A stretch of DNA of 64,000 bases from Streptomyces sp. 71268 (lineage in GTDB: Bacteria; Actinomycetota; Actinomycetes; Streptomycetales; Streptomycetaceae): assembly GCF_029392895.1 (NCBI RefSeq), contig NZ_CP114200.1, positions 1,948,501 to 2,012,500 on the forward strand. The letters run 5' to 3'. This document shows, in pieces, positions 18,351-27,329 of this stretch. Each line of letters opens with the position of its first letter. The first letter of the stretch is position 1. A program made the translations under genes and the position numbers. Below the pieces are notes generated by a model that ran no database searches, was not told the DNA's origin, and saw only the letters and a program-made list of their open reading frames with translations.

Positions 18351-19312
18351 CAGCCCCGCCCTCCCTCGGTGGTGCTCCCTCACGCGCCCCGACTCGGCTC
18401 TGGACGCGCGCCCCTCGCGCCCGCCGGGCGCCGGGTCCCGCAGGGGTGTCCTGGCGGCGCCACGGGGCGCGGGGCCCGCTCGCAGCGCCGCCAGGGGCGC
18501 CCCGCTTCCACCCGCGCGCCCCGACGCGCCGTGCCCCGCGTGCGCCACTGCCTGCTCCGTACTCTCGTGTCTTCCCGGTGCACCGTGCTCCGTGCCCCGT
18601 GCTCCATCTCGGTGGGGCTCCCGCGCCGCGCCACCACGGCACCGTGTCCCGCCGCCCCCGTCCTGCTCCATGCCCCGTGCCCACGCGCCCGCGTGGCCCG
18701 CGTACCGTGCCCGCCCCGTGCCCCGTTCCGGTCCGGGCCCAGTGCCCCACGGCGCCGGCGCCGCGCTCCGGGAGGCCGAGGCGCCGAGACGCCACGCGCT
18801 CCGTACCGCCGCCATCCCGTGCCGGCCCGCGCCCCGTGGCGTACGGACCGGCGCGCGAGGAGAGGCAACGCGCCGGCGCTTCAGGCCCTCCCCGCTCCGT
18901 GCTCCGCGACGCGCGAGCCCTGGCCGACTGGCGCCGCCGCGGCCCCCGCCCGGGCCGGTGCGCGCCGGGGCGCGGATCGCTCACCTGGTGTGTTCCCTCG
19001 CTGTTCCTCGCGCCGACCCGCGCCGTTCGTCGGCGCCAGGCAGCGTGTCCCCCCACCGGGGCCACAGGCATGAACGCCGATACCCACGGGGCACGTCAAG
19101 GGAATGCGACCACCCAGTTGTTTCCGTTACGTAGCCGGTATGGGCACCGCGTTGTTGCCCAGGCCGTACACCGATCATGCCGGGCGCCCCGTTCACGCAG
19201 AGTGTCGCTTTGCGGCCGGATCGTTATGCTCAATTTCAGCTCAGATGTAATGACGCTGGTCGTGGCGGCTCATTAGGGTCCTCCCAATCGAGGAGGACGG
19301 AGCGAGACGCCG
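18351..19312. other. Long divergent regulatory region between gluR and gluA
   Basis: 962 bp without a supportable gene. The part nearest gluR (18440-18790) is rich in degenerate heptamer units (CTCCGTG, CCCCGTG, CTCCGTA). The part nearest gluA (about 19090-19280) has lower GC and looks regulatory. A GluR operator is expected here, but I could not define a clear direct repeat. Confidence 0.55.
19250..19279 (+). promoter_or_regulatory. Putative HrdB-type promoter of gluABCD
   Basis: A -35-like ATGACG (19250-19255) is 18 bp from a -10-like TAGGGT (19274-19279). This predicts a start near 19286 and a short leader of about 27 nt to ATG 19313, with GGAGCGAG as ribosome site. The local base composition is noticeably less GC-rich than the surroundings. 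Confidence 0.45.
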
Positions 19313-20089
19313 ATGAGCGAAGTATCGGTGACCAAGGGCGCCACGGCCGTGGCGGGCGACTTGGTCGCGCTGGCAGGAGTCAACAAGCACTTCGGCGCGC
19401 TGCATGTGCTCCAGGACATCGACCTGACCATCGCCCGCGGCGAAGTCGTCGTCGTCATCGGGCCGTCCGGGTCCGGCAAGTCCACGCTGTGCCGCGCCAT
19501 CAACCGACTGGAGACCATCGACTCCGGCACCATCACCATCGACGGTAAGCCGCTGCCGCAGGAGGGCAGGGAACTGGCCCGGCTGCGCTCCGACGTCGGC
19601 ATGGTCTTCCAGTCCTTCAATCTCTTCGCCCACAAGACCGTGTTGGAGAACGTGACGCTGGGCCAGATCAAGGTCCGCAAGATCGAGCGGAAGGCCGCCG
19701 AGACCAAGGCGCGGGCCCTGCTCGACCGGGTCGGCGTCGGCACGCAGGCCGACAAGTACCCCGCGCAGCTCTCCGGCGGCCAGCAACAGCGCGTGGCCAT
19801 CGCCCGCGCACTGGCCATGGACCCGAAGGTGATGCTCTTCGACGAGCCGACCTCGGCCCTCGACCCAGAGATGATCAACGAGGTCCTTGAGGTCATGCAG
19901 CAGCTCGCCCAGGAGGGCATGACGATGATCGTCGTCACCCACGAAATGGGCTTCGCGCGCTCCGCCGCGAACCGCGTGGTCTTCATGGCCGACGGCCGCA
20001 TCGTCGAAGAGGCGACGCCGGACCAGTTCTTCAGCAATCCCCGCAGCGACCGGGCCAAGGACTTCCTCTCGAAGATCCTGCACCACTGA
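19313..20089 (+). CDS. gluA: Glutamate ABC transporter ATP-binding protein GluA
   Basis: Cytosolic ATPase driving glutamate uptake. 258 residues with Walker A GPSGSGKS (50-57), Q-loop VFQSFNLF, signature [15 protein letters not shown], Walker [14 protein letters not shown] and the H-loop VVTHEMGFA. Closest family: polar amino-acid importers of the GlnQ type. The first 15 residues are an extra tail compared with the usual start. First gene of gluABCD; 35 bp separate it from gluB. Confidence 0.95.
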   Translation: MSEVSVTKGATAVAGDLVALAGVNKHFGALHVLQDIDLTIARGEVVVVIGPSGSGKSTLCRAINRLETIDSGTITIDGKPLPQEGRELARLRSDVGMVFQSFNLFAHKTVLENVTLGQIKVRKIERKAAETKARALLDRVGVGTQADKYPAQLSGGQQQRVAIARALAMDPKVMLFDEPTSALDPEMINEVLEVMQQLAQEGMTMIVVTHEMGFARSAANRVVFMADGRIVEEATPDQFFSNPRSDRAKDFLSKILHH

Positions 20090-20124
20090 CCGCCCCCCGC
20101 TCGACGACGTAAAGGACATTCACC

Positions 20125-21027
20125 ATGAAGCTCCGCAGGACTGCAGCGGCGGCGGCCGTCGTACTGGCCATGGCCGTGACGGCGACAGCGTGTGGCAAGG
20201 AGGGCAGCCCGGACGACGACAATCAGGACAAGGACGCCCCGAAGCTCTCCTACAAGGTCAACACCGCGGCGGACGTCAAGGACTCGCCGGTCTGGTCGAA
20301 GGTCAAGGGCAAGAAGATCAAGATCGGCACCAAGGCCGACCAGCCGAACCTCGGCTACGAGGACCCGAGCACCGGGAAGCGCTCCGGCTTCGACGTCGAG
20401 ATCGCCCGCATGATCGCCGCCGAACTCGGCTTCGACGAGCAGCACATCGAGTGGAAGACGGTGCCGACCGAGGCCCGCGAGACGCAGCTCTCCAGCGGTG
20501 GCGTCGACTTCTACGTCGGCACGTACACGATCAACGACGAGCGCAAGAAGCAGGTCGACTTCGGTGGCCCGTACTACCTCGCCGGCCAGGACCTGCTGGT
20601 CGACAAGGACAGCGACATCAAGACCCCGGAGGACATCAAGGGCAAGAAGGTCTGCTCCGTCACCGGCTCCACGCCGCTGAAGCGGATCAAGGAGAAGAAG
20701 TACGGGGTCGCCAAGGCCAAGGCGCAGCAGGGCTACCAGCTGTGCGTGCAGGACCTGAACAACGGCCAGGTGGACGCGGTCACCACGGACGACACGATCC
20801 TCAAGGGCTACGCGGCCCAGAACGACGGGCTGCGGGTGCTCGGCAAGCCGTTCTCGGAGGAGCCGTACGGCGTCGGCCTGAAGAAGGGCGACAAGGCGCT
20901 GCGCGACGCGATCAACGACGCCATCGAGACGCACCAGAAGAACGGCAACTGGAAGAAGGCGTACGACGCCACGCTCGGCAAGTCCGGCATCCCGGCCCCG
21001 ACGCCGCCGAAGGTCGACCGCTACTGA
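20125..21027 (+). CDS. gluB: Glutamate-binding lipoprotein GluB
   Basis: Extracytoplasmic binding subunit. 300 residues starting with a signal peptide (MKLRRTAAAAAVVLAMAVT) and lipobox TATAC, so Cys26 should be acylated. The mature protein has KIKIGTKADQPNLGYEDP, GFDVEIARMIAAELGF, VDFYVGTYTINDERKKQVDF and CSVTGSTPLKRIKEKK, typical of the family-3 amino-acid-binding fold. The next gene follows after 119 bp. Confidence 0.94.
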   Translation: MKLRRTAAAAAVVLAMAVTATACGKEGSPDDDNQDKDAPKLSYKVNTAADVKDSPVWSKVKGKKIKIGTKADQPNLGYEDPSTGKRSGFDVEIARMIAAELGFDEQHIEWKTVPTEARETQLSSGGVDFYVGTYTINDERKKQVDFGGPYYLAGQDLLVDKDSDIKTPEDIKGKKVCSVTGSTPLKRIKEKKYGVAKAKAQQGYQLCVQDLNNGQVDAVTTDDTILKGYAAQNDGLRVLGKPFSEEPYGVGLKKGDKALRDAINDAIETHQKNGNWKKAYDATLGKSGIPAPTPPKVDRY

Positions 21028-21146
21028 GCCGCCGCCACGACGGCTGACGCCTGAGCGGCCGGGCGTCCACGGCGCGGCCCGGGCCCCGTGAGGGCCCACC
21101 CGCCGCGGACGCCCCCGGCCGCCGTGCTCACCACCGGAGACTTGAC

Positions 21147-21797
21147 TTGAACGTACTGACGGACAACTTCGCGGCATTCCGCGACGGCTTCCTCAAGACC
21201 GTCGAACTGACCGCGTACAGCTCGCTGTTGGCCCTCGTGCTCGGCATCCTGATCGCGGGTTTCCGGGTGTCTCCGGTGCCCGCGCTGCGGGTCTTCGGCA
21301 CCGTGTGGGTAACGCTGCTGCGCAACACGCCCCTGGTGCTCCTGTTCCTCATCGTCACGCTGGGCCTGCCCGCGCTCGGACTCAAGGGCTGGGACTCGTT
21401 CTGGCTCGCGGTGATGGCCCTCGGCTGCTACACGTCGGCCTTCATCTGCGAGGCCGTCCGCTCCGGCATCAACACGGTGCCGGTCGGGCAGGCCGAGGCG
21501 GCGCGCAGCATCGGCATGACCTTCACGCAGACGCTGAGCCAGATCGTGCTGCCGCAGGCGGCGCGCACGGCGATACCCCCGGTCGGGAGCCTGATCATCG
21601 CCCTCACCAAGAACTCCGCCATCGCCTCCGGCTTCGACGTCATGGAGCTCGGGGCGTTGCAGAAGCAGCTCAACGCGGACGCGGGCTACGACATCCTGGT
21701 GATCTTCCTCTGGATCGCGGTCTGCTACCTGATCATCACGCTCACCCTCAGCGGCCTGTTCCGGCTGCTGGAGAACCGGCTGGCGGTGGCCCGATGA
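21147..21797 (+). CDS. gluC: Glutamate ABC transporter permease GluC
   Basis: 216-residue inner-membrane permease of the HisM/GlnP type. About five hydrophobic segments are visible. The EAA loop that contacts GluA is present (EAARSIGMTFTQTLSQIVLPQAART). The start of the reading frame at 21147 is TTG or GTG-like (the sequence before it is ACTTGACTTGA), so the exact first codon is uncertain by a few residues. The stop overlaps the gluD start (ATGA). Confidence 0.93.
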   Translation: MNVLTDNFAAFRDGFLKTVELTAYSSLLALVLGILIAGFRVSPVPALRVFGTVWVTLLRNTPLVLLFLIVTLGLPALGLKGWDSFWLAVMALGCYTSAFICEAVRSGINTVPVGQAEAARSIGMTFTQTLSQIVLPQAARTAIPPVGSLIIALTKNSAIASGFDVMELGALQKQLNADAGYDILVIFLWIAVCYLIITLTLSGLFRLLENRLAVAR

Positions 21798-22717
21798 GTG
21801 CCAGTGTCCTCTACGACGTCCCGGGCCCCAAGGCCCGCCGACGCAACCGCGTCTACGGCGTCATCTCCACCCTCGCCCTCCTCGGCCTCATCGCCTTCGT
21901 CATCTACCGACTGGACGACACGGGGCAGTTCCAGGCCGGCCTGTGGGACGACTACCAGTACGCGAACACCCAGGACCGCATCCTCGAAGGTCTGCTGACG
22001 ACGCTGAAGACCTTCGCGCTCGCGGCGGTCTTCTCGCTCGCCCTGGGCGCCGTGCTGGCCGCGGGGCGCCTCTCCGACCACCGGTGGGTGCGGTGGCCGA
22101 CGGCGGTGCTCGTGGAGTTCTTCCGCGCCATGCCGCTGCTGATCATGATCTTCCTGCTGTACTACGCGTACTTCGACACCGAGCCCATGTGGGCGCTGGT
22201 CCTCGGGCTGACGCTGTACAACGGGTCGGTGCAGTCGGAGATCTTCCGCGCCGGCATCAACGCCGTACCCAAGGGGCAGAGCGAGGCCGCGTACGCGCTC
22301 GGGATGCGCAAGACCCAGGTGATGACGACCGTTCTCATCCCGCAGGCCGTGCGCTCCATGCTGCCGTCGATCATCAGCCAGCTCGTGGTCACGCTCAAGG
22401 ACACCTCGCTCGGCTTCATCATCCTCTACGAGGAGCTGCTCTACGTCGGCAAGGCGTTCGCGGAGCGGACCCCTCCGGAGAACGGCGTCTACGCCTTCAT
22501 CCCGATGGTCATCGTCTTCGGCTCCATCTACATCCTGCTGTGCCTGGCGCTCTCGTCGCTGGCCACCTGGATCGAGCGGAGCACCAAGCGCAGCCGCAAG
22601 GGCGCCCCGGCGGCGGTACCGGCCGGCGCGGCCACCGTCATGGCCGACCCCTCGCAGAGCGTGGACGGCGGCTCGCGGGACGGCGACGCGCGAGGAGGCG
22701 GCCCGAAGGCCGACTGA
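21794..22717 (+). CDS. gluD: Glutamate ABC transporter permease GluD
   Basis: 307-residue second permease, translationally coupled to gluC through an ATGA overlap. It has an N-terminal hydrophobic segment (YGVISTLALLGLIAFVIY), then four to five more, and the EAA loop EAAYALGMRKTQVMTTVLIPQAVR. The C-terminal 45 residues after ATWIERSTKRSRK are a disordered, Ala/Gly/Asp-rich cytosolic tail. A near-perfect hairpin follows at 22774-22811. Confidence 0.94.
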   Translation: MSASVLYDVPGPKARRRNRVYGVISTLALLGLIAFVIYRLDDTGQFQAGLWDDYQYANTQDRILEGLLTTLKTFALAAVFSLALGAVLAAGRLSDHRWVRWPTAVLVEFFRAMPLLIMIFLLYYAYFDTEPMWALVLGLTLYNGSVQSEIFRAGINAVPKGQSEAAYALGMRKTQVMTTVLIPQAVRSMLPSIISQLVVTLKDTSLGFIILYEELLYVGKAFAERTPPENGVYAFIPMVIVFGSIYILLCLALSSLATWIERSTKRSRKGAPAAVPAGAATVMADPSQSVDGGSRDGDARGGGPKAD

Positions 22718-22773
22718 CCCCGCGCCCCTCGCGCCGGCGCCCGCACAGGCCCCGCGCGCGACGGCGCACCCCA

Positions 22774-22811
22774 CGCCCCGTGTCCCCGCCCCACGGCGGG
22801 AACACGGGGCG
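22774..22811 (+). terminator. Hairpin terminator of gluABCD
   Basis: Left arm CGCCCCGTGTCCCCGCC (22774-22790) pairs with 22795-22811 with one mismatch and a 4-nt loop. The arms themselves contain the CCCCGTG / CACGGGG heptamer. Confidence 0.8.
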
Positions 22812-23206
22812 CTCGCACGTTGAGGACCGATCCGGCGCACCACCCGGCGTGTCGGGGGCGGCCGGTGCGGGGCGTGACGCGGCGCAGCGGAGCGGAGCGA
22901 GGTTGGGTGCGGGACGAGGTTGGGTGGGGCGGGACGGGGCCCGCGCGGCGGGGGCGCGGTGCGGTGCGGCGGCGCCGGGGCGCGGCGGAGGTGGTCACGG
23001 TGCGTGGGGAGGGCGCCGCCCCGTCGCCCGCAGCGTGCCCGTCGCCCCGCGCGGCGCACGTATGCCCGCGGGCGGCGAAGCACGGAGGCACGCGGGAGCA
23101 CGCCGCGCGGCAGCCAGGGGTGACCGATGGGGCGTCAGGCAACCGCAAGGCCCGAGCGGCCCGCCGCCTCGCCCACGGAGCGCCACGGTTGGGCACGCTG
23201 TGCGAG

Positions 23207-23290
23207 CACGGGGCACGGGGCACGGGGCACGGGGCACGGGGCACGGGGCACGGGGCACGGGGCACGGGGCACGGGGCACGGGGCACGGGG
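23207..23290 (+). repeat. Twelve perfect tandem copies of CACGGGG
   Basis: 84 bp of exact heptamer on the plus strand. Twelve GGGG runs are separated by CAC loops, the textbook pattern for intramolecular G-quadruplexes. The array ends in GGGGCCAACG. Confidence 0.97.
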
Positions 23291-23640
23291 CCAACGAGTG
23301 GGCGTCGCGCTGGGGTACGGGGCCGAAGCTGGGCGCGGGGGCCGGGTCTCCCCGTAGCGGGGCGAGGACGCCAACCAGGTGCGGACGGGCGAGCGGTGAC
23401 GGTGCGGCTGGGCCGTGGGGCCGCCTCCACGCGAGGGCGGTGACCGGAAGTGCGACGCTGGCGTATCCGGCCCTGTACTGGGCGTATATCCTCGGCCGGG
23501 TTGGGTGCGTACGTGCTCCCGCATGCCCCCGGCCGTCACTTGACGGGGGCACGCGCAGTGGGTTGCATACGTTCTGTGATCGCGTACCGGGCTCCTATTG
23601 TCAGTTCTCCTACCTGCCGCAGGGACGGGGGAACCGCGCC

Positions 23641-25434
23641 GTGGACCCGGTGATCGTCGTGGGTGCGGGCCCCGTTGGCCTCGCGCTGACGTTGGCTCTC
23701 GCCCGCCGCGACGTCCCCGTCATCCTGCTCGACGAGGGGCCAGGCCGGCCGCGCATAGACGAGCAGCGCCCCGCCCGTACCGCCGTGCTCCGGCCGGACA
23801 CCGCTCAGATGCTGAGCCGCCTCGGATGCGCCGTCGCCACCGACGGCGGTGCCCGCTGGGCGGGGTGGCGCACCATGCGCCGGCGCCAGACGGTGCGTCA
23901 GGTGACCTTCGATAGCCCGCGAACACCACGGAGCGCTGCCGCGGACACCCCGCCGGCGCTCCCGGCTCCGCGTGACGCGACCGCTGCGGAGGAACCGTCG
24001 GGCATCGCTTCGCCGCTCCACCTCCCCCAGCACGTGCTCACCCGATCGCTGCGCGCCGCCTTGGCCCCGTTCTGCCAGCAGCCCGGCGGCGGGCTGGTGC
24101 GGATCGCCACAGGCGGACGGCTGGACGCCATGGAGCAGGACGAGACCGGCGTCAGTGTCCACACCCGGCCCGTGCCGGACACGGAGCCGACGGACGAGGC
24201 GGACGCCACCGATCCGGGCGAGGGCCCGGCCGCGGGCGCGTCGGGTTTCCCGAGCGGCCCGGAGGCCAAGGGCATCTGGTGGCGCGGGAGTTACGTGATC
24301 GGCTGTGACGGCCCGCGGTCGACGGTCCGCAAGTTGCTGCGCGTGCGGTTCCCCGGTCGGACGGCGGTGGAGCGGCATGCCGTGGCGGCGCTCAGGGCCG
24401 ACCTCCCGTTCCCCGGCGAGGGCCTGCTGCACCGGCTGCCGCCGTGGCGCGGCGCCGACGCGGAGGTGACCGCGCGCCCGCTGCCGGGTGGCGCCTGGCG
24501 GCTCGACTGGCTGCTGCCGCCCGGCGGCGACCTGGTCACCCCCGAGGCCCTGCTCGGCCGCGTGCGGGACACGTTGACCGGCTGGTGCGGCACCCTGCCA
24601 CCGTACGAACTGCTGGACACCGGCGTGTACCTGGCGCACCATCGGCTCGCCCGCCGCTGGCGGGTGGGGCGGGCGTTCCTCGCCGGGGACGCCGCGCACC
24701 TGATAGGGGCGCTCGGTACGCAGGGGCTCGACGAGGGGTTGCGCGACGTCGACAACCTCGCCTGGAAGCTGGCCCTCACCTGGCACCACGCCGCGGGCGA
24801 CCCGCTGCTCGACAGCTACCAGACGGAACGGCGCGGCGCCGTCGGCGCCCGGCTGCGCACCGCCGACCAGTTGCTGTCCCAGGTGCGCGCGCCGGGCGGC
24901 TGGTCCGCCGTGCGCCGTTCGGTGCTGCCGGGCTCCGTACGGAGCCACGACGCGCTGCTCACCGACGGCCACGCGGGCCTCGGGCAACTCGGCGCGCCCC
25001 CGAGCTACGAGCGCGGCCCGCTGCAACCCGCGCCCCCGGAGGGCGCGGAGACCGTGGACACGGCGCCCGGCAGCCCGGTGGCCGACGTGCCGGTGACGGC
25101 GCCCGACGGCTCACTGACCCGGCTCCGCAGCCGGCTCGGCGGAGCGCTCCTCGTGGTCCTGGTCGCCCCGGGTACGGGCGTGTGGGAGCGCCGGCACTGG
25201 GTGGGCGCCGGGCTCATGCCCCGCCTCGCCGCGGCCGTCGCCGCGCTGCCGGTACGGGCCGAGATCCTGGTCGCGGAGGGCTATCCGGGGGCCGCCGCGC
25301 ACACCGTGCTGCTGGTACGGCCCGACGGCTACCTGGTGGCGGCGTTGGCGGGGGTCCGCCAGGCCGAGCTGTACGCCTGCGCGGACGCCGCACGGGGCGG
25401 ACTCCTCCAGGCCCCCGCCCACAGCCCCACCTGA
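23641..25434 (+). CDS. FAD-dependent aromatic-hydroxylase-type monooxygenase
   Basis: 597 residues from GTG 23641. FAD-binding Rossmann motif VIVVGAGPVGLALTLALARR (residues about 4-23), the middle DG motif YVIGCDGPRSTVRKLL and the second FAD motif GRAFLAGDAAHLIGALGTQG near residue 349, then DEGLRDVDNLAWKLAL. The C-terminal thioredoxin-like domain (VVLVAPGTGVWERR, YLVAAL) places it in the phenol hydroxylase / PheA-TfdB group. Substrate unknown. A 40-residue acidic insert at about 175-215 (DTEPTDEADATDPGEG) is unusual. The upstream frame extends to 21943 but is not coding. GGGGGAACC precedes the start. Confidence 0.88.
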   Translation: MDPVIVVGAGPVGLALTLALARRDVPVILLDEGPGRPRIDEQRPARTAVLRPDTAQMLSRLGCAVATDGGARWAGWRTMRRRQTVRQVTFDSPRTPRSAAADTPPALPAPRDATAAEEPSGIASPLHLPQHVLTRSLRAALAPFCQQPGGGLVRIATGGRLDAMEQDETGVSVHTRPVPDTEPTDEADATDPGEGPAAGASGFPSGPEAKGIWWRGSYVIGCDGPRSTVRKLLRVRFPGRTAVERHAVAALRADLPFPGEGLLHRLPPWRGADAEVTARPLPGGAWRLDWLLPPGGDLVTPEALLGRVRDTLTGWCGTLPPYELLDTGVYLAHHRLARRWRVGRAFLAGDAAHLIGALGTQGLDEGLRDVDNLAWKLALTWHHAAGDPLLDSYQTERRGAVGARLRTADQLLSQVRAPGGWSAVRRSVLPGSVRSHDALLTDGHAGLGQLGAPPSYERGPLQPAPPEGAETVDTAPGSPVADVPVTAPDGSLTRLRSRLGGALLVVLVAPGTGVWERRHWVGAGLMPRLAAAVAALPVRAEILVAEGYPGAAAHTVLLVRPDGYLVAALAGVRQAELYACADAARGGLLQAPAHSPT

Positions 25435-25936
25435 CCGCACACCACGGCCGACCCCCGCGCTCCGTACACCGTGCGCCAGTACACCGGGGCGCCGTGCTCC
25501 GTACGCCGTGCTCCGTGGGCGTACGCCGGCCGGGGCAGCGGTGACAGACGCGGGTACGGCGGTGCGGGGCGAGCGCGTCGAGCGGTGTCCACCCGCACCG
25601 TACGTGCCGGGCTACGTCCGCGGGCTCCGTACGCCGCCCGGTCCAGGCGGGGCCGCCTACGCGCTGCCGCCGACCACGCACGGGCGACCGCCGCCGCGCG
25701 CGCCCCGGCGCGCTGGTGCGCACGGGGCCGCCCGTCACCGGGGGCCGCGGTGGGCTCGCGCGGGTGCGTTCGGGGGCCGGTTCGGGGGCGACGCGCGATG
25801 GCGGGAGCGGACGCGGCGCGTCAACCCGAGGCGTGGACGGCGCGCCGCGTGAGCGGCCGGTGGGGGTGGGAAAGTGCGCGGGCGCACACCCGGTCGCTGT
25901 TGACCATGGGCGAAGGGAGGTGGTCTACTCCGAACC
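25435..25936. other. Intergenic region, degenerate repeat, no gene seen
   Basis: About 500 bp. From 25440 to 25520 there are copies of CTCCGTA/CTCCGTG and CACCGTGC. The rest is high-GC sequence without a convincing gene. The promoter of the sulfur operon lies at the right end. Confidence 0.55.
25900..25929 (+). promoter_or_regulatory. Possible promoter of the leader-peptide / cysteine dioxygenase transcript
   Basis: TTGACC (25900-25905), an 18-bp gap, and TCTACT (25924-25929). Transcription would begin almost at ATG 25937, making the leader ORF leaderless. The -10 match is weak. Confidence 0.35.
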
Positions 25937-26023
25937 ATGTCTGACACCAGCCTGCGTCTCTGGCGGAGGGTCCACATGGACCTCCTTCGCTACGCGGGCT
26001 GCGTGTGTCGACCGTCCTGCTGA
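25937..26023 (+). CDS. Cysteine-rich leader peptide (28 aa), putative attenuator
   Basis: A 28-codon ORF in front of the cysteine dioxygenase gene, ending in MDLLRYAGCVCRPSC and then TGA. Three of its last seven residues are cysteine. This matches the pattern of actinobacterial leader peptides placed before sulfur genes, where ribosome stalling at Cys codons is thought to report cysteine supply; in mycobacteria such upstream ORFs have been shown to attenuate translation. The internal ATG at 25976 has GGAGGG seven bases upstream, so a 15-residue version may be the one translated. Too short to be judged on composition, but the position and sequence are distinctive. Confidence 0.8.
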   Translation: MSDTSLRLWRRVHMDLLRYAGCVCRPSC

Positions 26024-26087
26024 TCCGCCTTTCCCCTTCCGCGTGGCCCGCCGCCGCGCGCCCTCGCGAGCCCTCAGGACGGTCTCC

Positions 26088-26819
26088 GTGACAACCAGCT
26101 CGGTCGGCCCTGCCGCCGCTCCCCTTGCCACCACCTCGGCCACGGCGAACCCCTCGCCCACCCTCTCGGCCCCGCCCACCGCGTCCCCGTACGCCTCGGC
26201 CATCGCCGCACCCCCCACCGCCACACCTAGTCGCGCCGCTGGGCCGGGGCTCGCTGCCGCGCCGCCCGACGGGGCTCCGTTCGCCGTCTCCGGGCGCCCG
26301 GAGACGGCGCCCGCGCCCCAGGGCAACGACACCTCCCTGACCGAACTCCTCGACTACGTCCGCCGCGTCGCGGCCGACGCCGCCCTCGTCGCCACGCTGC
26401 CCCTTGACCCGGAGGGCCGCACCTGGACCCGTCTGGAGGGGCCGGGAGGCAGCGAGGCGTGGCTCATCGGCTGGCCGCCGGGCACCGGCACCGGATGGCA
26501 CGACCACGGCGGCTCGCACGGCGCCTTCGCCGTCGCGGACGGTGAGTTGATCGAGCAGTCACTCGCCGCTCAGTTGCCCACCGAGGGGTGGAAGACGCTG
26601 GAGCTCGCCGAGGGCGTGGACCGCCAGCGCGCCCTGCCCCGGGGCAACGGCCGCGCCTTCGGCCCGCACCACGTCCACCAGGTGTTGAACCTCTCCGCCC
26701 AGCGACACGCCATCTCCGTGCACGCCTACTACCCCCCGCTGCCGCTCATGCGCCGCTACAGCCGTACGGGCCCCGTACTCCGCCTTGAGCAGGTCGAGCA
26801 CCCCGGGGAGTGGGCATGA
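26088..26819 (+). CDS. Cysteine dioxygenase family protein
   Basis: Oxidises cysteine to cysteine sulfinate with a mononuclear iron in a cupin. 243 residues from GTG 26088, 65 bp after the leader peptide. The iron site is visible: GWHDHGGSHGAFAV near residue 135 and the third histidine in RAFGPHHVHQVLNLS near 193. The first 75 residues are an Ala/Pro/Ser/Thr-rich tail not seen in most homologues, so translation may start downstream. The stop overlaps the rhodanese start (ATGA), so the two are coupled. Role inferred: removing excess cysteine. Confidence 0.88.
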   Translation: MTTSSVGPAAAPLATTSATANPSPTLSAPPTASPYASAIAAPPTATPSRAAGPGLAAAPPDGAPFAVSGRPETAPAPQGNDTSLTELLDYVRRVAADAALVATLPLDPEGRTWTRLEGPGGSEAWLIGWPPGTGTGWHDHGGSHGAFAVADGELIEQSLAAQLPTEGWKTLELAEGVDRQRALPRGNGRAFGPHHVHQVLNLSAQRHAISVHAYYPPLPLMRRYSRTGPVLRLEQVEHPGEWA

Positions 26820-27247
26820 GCGCCCACCCGCCGACCGGCGTGGACACCCTCCTCGAACGGGCCCGGGCCCGGTTCCACCGGCTCAGCCCGCACGAGGCCG
26901 CGGCGGCGGCACGGGACGGCGCCCTGCTCATCGACACCCGCTACGGCGCCCTCCGCGACCGGGACGGGTTGGTCCCCGGCGCGCTGATCGTGGAGCGCAA
27001 CGAGTTGGAGTGGCGGCTCGACCCGCACGGCGACCACCGCCTGCCCGAGGTCACCGGGCACGACGTGCGTGCCGTGGTGTTCTGCAACGAGGGGTACGCC
27101 TCCAGCCTCGCGGCGGTCTCCCTCCACCAGCTCGGCCTGGCGCGGGCCACCGACATCGTCGGTGGCTTCCAGGCGTGGCGGGCGGCGGGACTGCCGGTAC
27201 GGCACGCCGATCAGCCGTCCGTCCCGGCCCGGACCATCGCGGGCTGA
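26816..27247 (+). CDS. Rhodanese-domain protein
   Basis: Single-domain sulfurtransferase of 143 residues. LIDTRYGALRDRDGLVPGALIVERNELEWRL follows the rhodanese pattern, and the persulfide-carrying Cys90 is in VVFCNEGYASSLAA; the conserved GGFQAWRAAGLPV closes the domain. It is coupled to the cysteine dioxygenase by an ATGA overlap (an in-frame GTG at 26810 is possible). Together they form a small cysteine-derived sulfur-handling module under the leader peptide. A palindromic terminator follows. Confidence 0.9.
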   Translation: MSAHPPTGVDTLLERARARFHRLSPHEAAAAARDGALLIDTRYGALRDRDGLVPGALIVERNELEWRLDPHGDHRLPEVTGHDVRAVVFCNEGYASSLAAVSLHQLGLARATDIVGGFQAWRAAGLPVRHADQPSVPARTIAG

Positions 27248-27329
27248 CGCGAACGCCTTCCACGGGGTACGCCGCCCACGCGGCGGGTTGGCGCGCCCGT
27301 CTCGGCGTACCGGGGGTACCGCAGAGGTC

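Larger units (their letters stand above)
22718..23640. other. Long intergenic spacer with G-rich repeat array
   Basis: 923 bp between gluD and the FAD monooxygenase gene. It holds the gluABCD hairpin, the perfect heptamer array at 23207-23290 and imperfect copies after it. The frames open here are driven by composition and repeat; none has a believable product. The last 80 bp (from about 23560) have lower GC and probably carry the monooxygenase promoter. Confidence 0.6.

Noticed and set aside
23207..23290. CRISPR array
   Set aside because: No unique spacers; units are 7 bp, and no cas genes are present.
21943..23640. N-terminal 566 residues of a frame that runs into the FAD monooxygenase
   Set aside because: It overlaps gluD out of frame and passes through the repeat array; the monooxygenase starts at GTG 23641 with its FAD motif right at the start.
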